Shown here piece by piece: positions 1 to 5,667 of a DNA stretch of 5,818 bases. The position numbers and the translations under genes were made by a program. Position 1 is the first letter of the stretch, and every line of letters begins with the position of its first letter. The notes beneath the pieces were generated by a model. That model ran no database searches. It worked only from the letters and a program-made list of their open reading frames with translations, and was not told where the DNA came from. The stretch is from assembly GCA_964422155.1 (NCBI GenBank), contig CAYQZZ010000095.1, positions 1 through 5,818 of the forward strand, read 5' to 3'. Source of the DNA: JBGPRB01 sp964422155 (lineage in GTDB: Bacteria > Chloroflexota > Dehalococcoidia > Dehalococcoidales > RBG-16-60-22).

Positions 1-206
1 CCGCCTCTACCAATGCTTTGGCTTCGTCCTTAGCCGCCTCTACCAATGCTTTGGCTTCGTCCTTAGCCGCCTCTTCCGATGCTTTGGCCTCGTCCTTAGC
101 CGCCTCTTCCGATGCTTTGGCCTCGTCTTTAGCCGCCTCTACCGATGCTTTGGCTTCGTCCTTAGCCGCCTCTACCGATGCTTTGGCCTCGTCTTTAGCC
201 GCCTCT
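1..206 (-). repeat. 33-bp in-frame tandem repeat (six full units plus a partial) encoding an 11-residue helical repeat
   Basis: Six consecutive 33-bp units occupy 1-33, 34-66, 67-99, 100-132, 133-165 and 166-198, with eight bases of a seventh at 199-206. Units 1-33 and 34-66 are identical; the others differ at a few positions. Read on the minus strand they encode EAAKDEAKASV-type units from residue 547 onward. The last two residues run SV, SV, SE, SE, LV, LV, so neighbours match in pairs. The array reaches the window edge, so its full copy number is unknown. Composition (Ala, Lys, Glu, Asp) and the 11-residue period suggest a long solvent-exposed helix or hendecad coiled coil, resembling group 3 LEA proteins. 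The repeat is certain; its role is not. Confidence 0.95.
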
Positions 207-1843
207 TTACCCAGGCTTTGGTCACTGCTGACCTGAACCTGGGTCTGGTCAATGACCTGGGTCTGGTCGCTGTTACCCTGACCCTGGTTACTAATCGGGT
301 CCTTATCATCGTCCTGGAATTGACCCTGGTTACTGTTGCCCTGGCCTTGGTCACTGTTACCCTGGCTTTGGTCACTGTTACCCTGGCTCTGGTCACTGTT
401 GCCCTGGCTTTGAGCAGCATCCCGGTTCAGTCCCGCACCTTTGTCTTGTCCCGACTTTTCATCTCCGTTCTGCCCTATCGATTCGACGGAAACTGTCCTG
501 CCTTTAGCAGACTCAGTCTTTACTACTTTCTCCGGTCCCTCAACTCCTAGTGGCACTACTCCACTCACCTGACTGTCAATAATACGACCATTTTCAACAC
601 GCACGTTTATGTGTATGAGCCAACCGTTTTCATTCAGGCCTTCGTAATTGCCCGCATATTCGAAAGCGACATCGCCATCAGACTTACCCTGGATGTTGAA
701 ATGGGCTGCTCCGTCAGTTAAATAACGAAGAGCAATAGTATATTCTCCGCTTTTAGGTTGCGGAATAGTTATCACTTGATTACCCTCAGGTGATGATAAA
801 GAGCGGGAACCTGATATCTGGTTAATCGACAACCCACCTTGCAGGAGCCCGGTACTGGCGCCGGTTGGGTCGATTACCGAGCCGATAGCGGGAGCATCGA
901 TATTGATGATAATTTCAGCCGTGGGAAGAGGTGATATAAAAGATTGAGAAGGAGCCGCTCCGGATTCCACATGTGTTTGCTGGCTGGCTGGCAGGTAGAC
1001 TTCCTCACCCTGCGCCACAACACTGACCAGTCCTTCCGTCGTGGCTACCGTCGTGGCTCCTGTTGCATCAACCTCCGTTGTGAACAGGGTTCCTCGCACG
1101 ACAGCACAAGCTGACGGTGTCTCTATCTGATAATGCGAACCCGCGTCCGCCATTTTTTCCACGCGACTCCAGGTACGGCCCATCCATTGTTTTAGAACAA
1201 TGGTAATTGCTTTTTCTTCGTCATATTTAAGCTGCTGGATTTCTATATCGGTGCCGGGCTCCAGTTTTAAGGTACTGCCATCAAAAAAAGTAAGAAGCGC
1301 GCTGGCATCAGAGGCGGTCCTGACACGGGTTCCTATATCTAAGGTCATGCCGTCAGCACCTTGCTTTCCATCTCCTTCAGGTACCTGAACCTCAACGCTG
1401 CCACTGAGTACACTTAAGGTGCATCCCGAAGCCAGAGCCGGAGACGGCGACAAAAAATTGGATGCGCTTAAGCTGGCTACAATCAGAATTAATAAACTAA
1501 ACGCCACTGGAATGGCGACTTTTTTAACAGCGGTAACAGCCTGCCATAGTCGTTGCGCCACGATAGCTAAATCATCGAGCAGTGATGTGCCTTGCTTTAA
1601 CTCTACGGTCTTGGCCTGGTTAGCCTCTCGTTGCAGCCTGGCTATCAATCGCTCACTGACAGTTTCCTTGAATTTATCCGAAGGTACAACTCTGGGCAGG
1701 GAGAAGACAGAAAGGGCAGTATTCAACAGAGGCTCCAGCTGTTTCTGGGCGTTTTCATGTTGAGCCAGACAGGCATCGATTGACTCGCCTTCGCTCATCA
1801 TCGCCAAACACTCGTCTAATGCTTTGGTTAGTTTAGTTCTCAT
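1..1843 (-). CDS. FecR-domain membrane protein, putative anti-sigma factor (C-terminus beyond window)
   Basis: The minus-strand frame is open from the ATG at 1843-1841 to the window edge, giving 614 residues with no stop. The start overlaps the sigma factor stop (ATGA), and a GGGAG lies 10 bases upstream, so translation is probably coupled. Layout: residues 1-109 are a cytoplasmic-type segment with an ALDECL/GES/CLAQH/LEPLL pattern resembling Chloroflexota sigma-regulator N-termini (DUF5667-like, from memory). A membrane helix spans about 110-127. An extracytoplasmic FecR domain spans about 140-292, with IGTRVRTA near 170-177, FFDGSTLKLEPGT at 186-198 and the hallmark VVRGTLF at 248-254. A second beta-rich domain spans about 308-430 (IDPTG, then VITIP and SGEYTI). 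A charged linker, a QSQGNSD repeat (about 478-508) and an 11-residue EAAKDEAKASV repeat (from 547) follow. Inferred role: it holds the neighbouring ECF sigma at the membrane until an envelope signal arrives. The N-terminus lacks the HxxxCxxC zinc motif of ZAS anti-sigmas; it has only Cys12 and Cys25. The FecR call is firm. Anti-sigma function is inferred from topology and linkage. Confidence 0.88.
   Translation of the reverse strand, partial: MRTKLTKALDECLAMMSEGESIDACLAQHENAQKQLEPLLNTALSVFSLPRVVPSDKFKETVSERLIARLQREANQAKTVELKQGTSLLDDLAIVAQRLWQAVTAVKKVAIPVAFSLLILIVASLSASNFLSPSPALASGCTLSVLSGSVEVQVPEGDGKQGADGMTLDIGTRVRTASDASALLTFFDGSTLKLEPGTDIEIQQLKYDEEKAITIVLKQWMGRTWSRVEKMADAGSHYQIETPSACAVVRGTLFTTEVDATGATTVATTEGLVSVVAQGEEVYLPASQQTHVESGAAPSQSFISPLPTAEIIINIDAPAIGSVIDPTGASTGLLQGGLSINQISGSRSLSSPEGNQVITIPQPKSGEYTIALRYLTDGAAHFNIQGKSDGDVAFEYAGNYEGLNENGWLIHINVRVENGRIIDSQVSGVVPLGVEGPEKVVKTESAKGRTVSVESIGQNGDEKSGQDKGAGLNRDAAQSQGNSDQSQGNSDQSQGNSDQGQGNSNQGQFQDDDKDPISNQGQGNSDQTQVIDQTQVQVSSDQSLGKEAAKDEAKASVEAAKDEAKASVEAAKDEAKASEEAAKDEAKASEEAAKDEAKALVEAAKDEAKALVEA
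314..418 (-). repeat. 21-bp in-frame repeat encoding a QSQGNSD-type heptapeptide
   Basis: Four clear 21-bp units lie at 335-355, 356-376, 377-397 and 398-418, with a more diverged one at 314-334. On the minus strand they encode repeated Q-S/G-Q-G-N-S-D units around residues 478-508. Degenerate NQGQGNSDQ and DQTQVQV pieces continue to about residue 542 (down to about position 218). The segment is low-complexity, polar and probably disordered. It separates the folded extracytoplasmic domains from the Ala/Lys/Glu helical repeat, so it may act as a flexible linker through or along the cell envelope. Confidence 0.85.
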
Positions 1844-2445
1844 TTTTGTATTTCTCCCAGTTTTTGCCTGAGTGTCGTCAGAGCCCGCATCTGCAATACT
1901 CTTATGGCTCCTTCACTCTTGCCCATTATCTTCCCGATTTCCCGGTTGTCCAGTCCCTCAATAAATTTCAGGATGATTACCTGCTTTTGATTCTGGGGCA
2001 GGCAGGTCATCTTCCCTATTAACTCCTGATAATCCGCATCCGTTTCAATTTTTTGCCTTGGGTCAGTAAAATCAACTAAATCGACCTTTTCTATCGATGT
2101 GAATTTCTGCATAGAGCGTAAAGTGTTAATTAAGTGATTGTGAGCGATACGATAAAGCCACGATGAAAATGTTTCCCCCTTTCCCTTACAGGAACCGATT
2201 GCCTTCCAGGCTTTGATAAATACTTCTTCAGTGATATCCTCCGCTGTCATCTTATCGTGGACCTGATAGAAGATATACCGGTAAATCTTGTCGAGATAGA
2301 TACTGTATAAATTTCCAAAGGCTGTAAAATTTCCGCCAGATGCCTCTTCTACTAATGCCGTAATTTCAAATTGACTGTAGGCTTTTGCGGCGGCGGTTGC
2401 CTGAGCTGTTTTTACCTCTCTAACTGTATTACATATAACTGGCAT
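1840..2445 (-). CDS. ECF-type RNA polymerase sigma factor
   Basis: A 201-residue sigma-70 family protein with only regions 2 and 4, the size and layout of ECF sigma factors. Region 2 spans about residues 40-112: AFGNLY at 42-47, DKIYRYIF at 52-59, then AEDITEEVFIKAWKAI at 68-83 (core RNA polymerase and -10 contacts), then FSSWLYRIAHNHLIN at 93-107. Region 4 spans about 140-197: LPQNQKQVIILKFIEGL, then the helix-turn-helix NREIGKIMGKSEGAIRVLQMRAL (167-189) for -35 recognition. The start is the first ATG after an in-frame TAA two codons upstream, so no longer form is possible. The best Shine-Dalgarno-like stretch (AAAGGG, 2461-2466) is 15 bases away, which is weak, so translation may depend on the upstream cyclase. 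The first 25 or so residues before the usual 'ITALVEEASGGN' beginning are an atypical Ala/Thr-rich extension. The gene lies 27 bases after the cyclase stop and overlaps the FecR start. Confidence 0.93.
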   Translation of the reverse strand: MPVICNTVREVKTAQATAAAKAYSQFEITALVEEASGGNFTAFGNLYSIYLDKIYRYIFYQVHDKMTAEDITEEVFIKAWKAIGSCKGKGETFSSWLYRIAHNHLINTLRSMQKFTSIEKVDLVDFTDPRQKIETDADYQELIGKMTCLPQNQKQVIILKFIEGLDNREIGKIMGKSEGAIRVLQMRALTTLRQKLGEIQK

Positions 2446-2472
2446 ATTTTGTTACACTTACCCTTTACAGAT

Positions 2473-4344
2473 TTAGTCCATTACGCTTACGGGGTCGTCA
2501 GGTTGCCGGTCGCGGATACCTGTTACCTCATATGCTTGAAATTTTGCCTGTTTTCCCTTTAGCGATAGCGGCGCTAATGGTATGGCATTGACATAACTAT
2601 TTACCAGGTTAAAAGTCTCGTGTCCAATCCAAACACCACCACCGGGGGCAGCCCCAGCCAGCCTGGCTGCGATGTTTACCGCATCGCCGATAACGGAATA
2701 TTCTAATCGGTCTACAGAGCCCATATTCCCGGCAACTACGTTACCGGTATTGATGCCAATGCCAAATTCCATTTTGGGCAGGTTCCTTACCTTCTCCTGT
2801 AACTCTCTGAGAACCTGCTGTGCATCGACCGCGGCTTTAATGGCTAACAGAGCGTGCTCAGGACAATTAATCGGCACATTCCATATCGCCATAATGCTGT
2901 CACCACCGAATTTGTTTACCATGCCGTCGTATCGGAGAACGGCCTTGATAATCAATGATAGATAACGGTTCAATATGCTGACCAGCTTTTGTGGGTTCAT
3001 CTCTTCAGAAAGGCCAGTAAAATTACGGACATCAGCGAACAATATGGTCACAGTTCGGTCTTCACCACCTAGCTTCAGTGAGCCTTCATCTAAAGAGCCT
3101 AGAATCATCGTCGCTACTGATGGTGAAACGTAGCGACCAAATGTTTTGGTTATTTCATTTTTTTCAAGCCGTTCCGTCATGACGTTATGAAGGTTCACAC
3201 CTACGAATGAGCCTGCCGCTGCCAGGGGTGGGTACAGCATGTTTAGCAGGACGCCGCGGTCAAAGAAATAAAAAGCTATTAGAAAATAGATGATGCTCAG
3301 AAATACAGCGGATAAGGTAGCCAAAAGTATGCGGAGACGTAATACCGCCAGGCCGCAAAGCAACGCCAAGAACAAAATCGACAAAAAAGTAATAGAGGCT
3401 GGTGCTGGCTTTAGAAAATTGCCAGTCAGGATAGTGTTCATGGCCTGGGCATGTAATTCCACGCCACTCATTACGCGCCCCATAGGAGTCCAGAAGATAT
3501 CCCCAAAACCAGTAGCCGTGATACCGATGAGCACTATTTTATCCTGAAAAATTTCTGGACTTATACCATTCCTTAAGACATCCACATAGGAAACAGCTTC
3601 AAAGCTCAGCGGGGCCGCCGGATTTACTTTGTAGTTGATTAGCATGTTGTTGGCATTATCCAATGGAATCGACCGACCGGCAAAGGACAAATAGCTATCC
3701 TGGGGAAGAGCTTCGATAATTTGAGGTCGACGGAGATACTCGGCGATAGCCGTTAAAGCTAATGCTGGCTGCTGGTATTCATTATCCGGGGTGAAAAGGC
3801 GTAACCTCCTGACGATTCCGTCCTCATCAGGAACCATGCTGGCATGCCCGACAGCCAGAGCGCTTTCCTCAAACGGCTTTAAGGGCTTTATGATTGTTCC
3901 TGAGACAATTGTCTCTCCTGTCATGGCAGGCTGGTGCGCTTCCAGAGTGTTAGCCACTGGTAAGATGACGTTCCCAGCCTGTTTCATGGAGGTTATCAGT
4001 TCATCATCATCAATAGACGGTTCCGAAAAAAGAACATCAAAAACGATTACCCGTGCCCCATTTTCAGCCAGTGTGTTTATCAACTCGGCATGGTAAGAAC
4101 GTGGCCACGAAGAGAAGCGCCCCAGTTGTTCCAGGCTCTTGTCATCAATAGCCACGATGACAATTTTCTCACCCGGGTCTGCTTTTGAATTCGAATCTTC
4201 CGCCTTGAAAAGAAAGTCGTTGCTCTTTAGATAAATTCCGTGAAGCAAGTTAAGGTGGGAAATCAAACAGAATGTCAGTCCAACGGCAATTACCGTAATC
4301 AAGCCGGTAATGAAGCGCTTTTTTCTCTTAGATAGCCTGAACAT
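2473..4344 (-). CDS. CHASE2-domain membrane adenylate/guanylate cyclase (class III)
   Basis: A 623-residue sensor cyclase. A membrane helix at about 10-29 leads to an extracytoplasmic CHASE2 sensor domain at about 33-310, with IVIVAIDDKSLEQLGRF near 61-77, WPRSYHAELI at 80-89, VIVFDVLFSEP at 99-109 and KIVLIGITATG at 269-279. Three membrane helices follow at about 315-335, 338-360 and 364-385, then a class III catalytic domain at about 428-608. Visible catalytic residues are the metal-binding Asp438 (FADVRNF) and Asp482 (KFGGD), base-specifying Lys478 with Ser550 (EYSVIGD), and transition-state Asn557 and Arg561 (VNIAAR). The site looks complete, and Lys with Ser/Thr favours ATP, so cAMP is the likely product. 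The start ATG has a GAGG about 6 bases upstream. It appears to be the first gene of the operon with the ECF sigma and FecR protein. The domain assignment is firm; the CHASE2 ligand is unknown. Confidence 0.95.
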   Translation of the reverse strand: MFRLSKRKKRFITGLITVIAVGLTFCLISHLNLLHGIYLKSNDFLFKAEDSNSKADPGEKIVIVAIDDKSLEQLGRFSSWPRSYHAELINTLAENGARVIVFDVLFSEPSIDDDELITSMKQAGNVILPVANTLEAHQPAMTGETIVSGTIIKPLKPFEESALAVGHASMVPDEDGIVRRLRLFTPDNEYQQPALALTAIAEYLRRPQIIEALPQDSYLSFAGRSIPLDNANNMLINYKVNPAAPLSFEAVSYVDVLRNGISPEIFQDKIVLIGITATGFGDIFWTPMGRVMSGVELHAQAMNTILTGNFLKPAPASITFLSILFLALLCGLAVLRLRILLATLSAVFLSIIYFLIAFYFFDRGVLLNMLYPPLAAAGSFVGVNLHNVMTERLEKNEITKTFGRYVSPSVATMILGSLDEGSLKLGGEDRTVTILFADVRNFTGLSEEMNPQKLVSILNRYLSLIIKAVLRYDGMVNKFGGDSIMAIWNVPINCPEHALLAIKAAVDAQQVLRELQEKVRNLPKMEFGIGINTGNVVAGNMGSVDRLEYSVIGDAVNIAARLAGAAPGGGVWIGHETFNLVNSYVNAIPLAPLSLKGKQAKFQAYEVTGIRDRQPDDPVSVMD

Positions 4345-4427
4345 ACCAGCCTCACCCGTGCCCCCATGTGTTTCTTATCAAACACGACAATCAGTACTTT
4401 CGTTCTATTACCTATGGTGATACAGGG

Positions 4428-4455
4428 ATAATAAACAAAATGTAAAAATAGACAA
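4428..4455 (-). promoter_or_regulatory. Candidate sigma-A promoter for the cyclase-sigma-FecR operon
   Basis: On the minus strand, TTGTCT (4455-4450, four of six matches to TTGACA) and TATTAT (4433-4428, five of six matches to TATAAT) are separated by 16 bases. This would start transcription near 4420 and leave a 5' leader of roughly 75 bases before the cyclase ATG at 4344. The surroundings are AT-rich, so chance matches are likely. I saw no convincing ECF-type (GGAAC-like) promoter nearby, so autoregulation cannot be argued from the sequence. Confidence 0.3.
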
Positions 4456-4560
4456 TAAATATGTAAATATCTTATAAAAAGTAGATAGAGAAATGATGAA
4501 TACTGGTTAAGGGAATCCTGATTGCTGCAAAAAACGTTATAATGATTACTATATGACTTG

Positions 4561-4695
4561 TCAACGCCTTGCCACGGCCAGATGGCGGTTCTCCTCCCAA
4601 TTTGGGTCGTAAGATACACCTCTTTTCAGTATTGCGTAAAGCATGGACAGAAGCTTACGGCCGACATAAATCGCATCAAGAGCATCATTAGAGAA
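4561..4695 (-). pseudogene. C-terminal remnant of an IS110-family-like transposase
   Basis: A 44-codon minus-strand frame ends at TGA (4563-4561). It contains DAIYVGRKLLSMLYAILK, then RGVSYDPNWEENRHL. The pattern of an [IV]-x-V-x-RKLL stretch followed by a hydrophobic Y-A-[MI]-L-K and a G-x-x-Y-[DR]-P is what I recognise from the extreme C-terminus of IS110/IS116/IS902 transposases. An in-frame TAA lies immediately upstream (4698-4696), and neither the DEDD domain nor the rest of the Tnp_20 domain is present in the window. It is therefore a decayed fragment, not a gene. It could alternatively be a chance frame, but the RKLL context makes that less likely. No element end or bridge-RNA-like structure could be identified. 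Confidence 0.55.
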
Positions 4696-4810
4696 TTACA
4701 CATGAAATCTTAATAACCACTTAAGTCGCGGTACCGAATCGTCAAGTCTTATCAAGTACTCTGTACCCCTTATGACTTTTTATTAAAGTTAATAAATGGG
4801 ATAGCAGAAG

Positions 4811-4928
4811 AGCATTGTTTCAGGTGTAGTTCGACTATGCTTTAGGATACGATCTACCGGCACCAGAAGCGATATTGACTTCGGCAATGAGATAGAAAGT
4901 GGTATCATTATGGGGGGTAGGTCAATAA
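4811..4928. repeat. Duplicated intergenic element, copy A
   Basis: Bases 4811-4838 match 5633-5660 at 26 of 28 positions. A second conserved block, GGT...ATT...GGGGGG...AGGTCAA (4901-4928), matches 5690-5722 with small gaps. The interior is diverged, and copy A is about 30 bases longer. Copy A lies just upstream of the SnoaL-like gene, ending about 39 bases before its ATG. Within the core, TAGTTCGACTA (4827-4837) can form a short hairpin. The element could be a regulatory leader or the scar of a segmental duplication; I do not recognise it as a named family. Confidence 0.65.
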
Positions 4929-4954
4929 TGAACGCCAGATAATTATCCCGATTG

Positions 4955-4961
4955 AAAGGAG
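4955..4961 (+). promoter_or_regulatory. Ribosome binding site deciding the start of the SnoaL-like gene
   Basis: A strong AAAGGAG lies 5 bases before the ATG at 4967. A longer frame could begin at a TTG at 4952, but that codon lies upstream of and abutting this site, and the resulting five extra residues would be encoded by the Shine-Dalgarno itself. The ATG at 4967 is therefore the preferred start. Confidence 0.85.
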
Positions 4962-4966
4962 TACGT

Positions 4967-5407
4967 ATGAACTCAGAAGAACTGGAAAAAAGAGTCAAGG
5001 TATTGGAGGACCTGGAGGAAATCAAGAAATTACACCAGAAGTATATTGATTTAATGGATAACCTCAAATATAAGGAGGTCCTGGATCTTTTCACGGAAGA
5101 TGCTTCGGTAGAAATCCGGAACTCCGGCGTACTCAAAGGTAAGGAGGGACTTACCGATATTTATATCAATAAACTGGGCAGGAGGACTGCCCGGTCTGAA
5201 GGGCACTTTGTTATCGAACCGGACATCACCGTCAAGGGAGACATTGCTAAGGGAACTTGGCTGGTGTACATGCTATTCTCTAAACCGGCTGTGGAGTGGG
5301 TGCAGGGAAGGAATGAGGCTGAATATAAAAAGGTCGGCGGGAAATGGAAGATTAAGACGATGAAATTCACGCGTACCAACGCATCCAAACCGGACATGTT
5401 CCCTTAA
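4967..5407 (+). CDS. SnoaL-like / NTF2-fold protein, possible dehydratase or isomerase
   Basis: A 146-residue protein with the SnoaL-like (NTF2-fold) pattern: an N-terminal helix ending in EEIKKLHQKYIDLMD (17-31), then LDLFTEDASVEI (39-50), GKEGLTDIY (58-66), the strand SEGHFVIEPDITVKGD (77-92), TWLVYML (97-103), YKKVGGKWKIKTMKF (120-134). Family members are small alpha+beta-cone enzymes, including scytalone dehydratase, ketosteroid isomerase and the bile-acid 7-alpha-dehydratase BaiE. Tyr26, Asp31 and His80 are spaced 5 and 49 apart, close to BaiE Tyr30/Asp35/His83 as I recall them, so dehydratase-type chemistry on a hydroxylated cyclic substrate is plausible. The substrate cannot be read from sequence. 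The gene faces a short-chain dehydrogenase gene, a common partner in steroid or polyketide-like modification, but convergent orientation means they are not one operon. No clear promoter was found upstream. Confidence 0.88.
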   Translation: MNSEELEKRVKVLEDLEEIKKLHQKYIDLMDNLKYKEVLDLFTEDASVEIRNSGVLKGKEGLTDIYINKLGRRTARSEGHFVIEPDITVKGDIAKGTWLVYMLFSKPAVEWVQGRNEAEYKKVGGKWKIKTMKFTRTNASKPDMFP

Positions 5408-5586
5408 AATTTTCCGACCAGAATAGATGTAGAGGCTAACTCAAAATCAATACAATTTCTCAAGCTATCTTTAGGTATTTGATAAAAAATTTATCTCATA
5501 AATAAGGGACAAACGCGATTATCTACTTTCTACTGACCTACAAAGATAATTTGGTCAACCTGTAAAGTCACTATTTTCAACATGAT

Positions 5587-5667
5587 AGGTTCAAGAGTCG
5601 TGGTCTACAATTGCTTTGGGAGATTTGATACAAGCATTGTTTCAGGTGGAGTTCGACTCTTGAACCT
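5587..5667. repeat. Perfect 14-bp inverted repeat with a 53-base spacer
   Basis: AGGTTCAAGAGTCG (5587-5600) is the exact reverse complement of CGACTCTTGAACCT (5654-5667). The right arm overlaps the small GAGTTCGACTC hairpin (5649-5659) of element copy B, so the two foldings would compete. It could be an RNA stem, a protein-binding dyad, or the ends of a very small decayed element. No target-site duplication is obvious. Confidence 0.75.

Larger units (their letters stand above)
4345..4966. other. Intergenic region between divergent genes, about 620 bases
   Basis: No intact gene is supportable here. The part nearest the cyclase (4345-4560) is AT-rich and holds a plausible minus-strand promoter. 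The middle (4561-4695) holds an IS110-like transposase C-terminal remnant on the minus strand. The right part carries the first copy of a duplicated intergenic element (4811-4928) and the ribosome binding site of the SnoaL-like gene. A minus-strand open frame at 4299-4619 overlaps the cyclase start and has no recognisable protein features. Confidence 0.7.

Noticed and set aside
1..206. CRISPR-like array
   Set aside because: The 33-bp units are directly adjacent with no spacers and encode an in-frame peptide repeat, so this is a coding tandem repeat.
18..236. Plus-strand repetitive open frame (ASSLAAS-type peptide)
   Set aside because: It is the antisense shadow of the 33-bp coding repeat; a repeat with length divisible by 3 keeps several frames open. 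The minus strand encodes a recognisable FecR protein throughout.
218..550. Plus-strand hydrophobic open frame rich in Leu, Val and Thr
   Set aside because: It is antisense to the QSQGNSD repeat and linker of the FecR protein, has no ribosome binding site, and its composition simply mirrors the Q/N/G/S/D codons.
4299..4619. Minus-strand 106-residue open frame overlapping the cyclase start
   Set aside because: It runs through the AT-rich leader in a different frame from both the cyclase and the transposase remnant, and shows no family features.
4637..4844. 8-bp inverted match TAAAGCAT (4637-4644) and ATGCTTTA (4837-4844), as a counterpart to the inverted repeat of copy B
   Set aside because: Eight bases at about 190-base distance is expected by chance, and the match does not extend.
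4875..4908. Sigma-A promoter for the SnoaL-like gene (TTGACT ... TATCAT)
   Set aside because: The spacer would be 22 bases, well outside the usual 16-18, and no better-spaced pair was found.
4789..5136. Minus-strand 115-residue open frame
   Set aside because: It is antisense to the start of the SnoaL-like gene, which has a strong ribosome binding site and clear family pattern.
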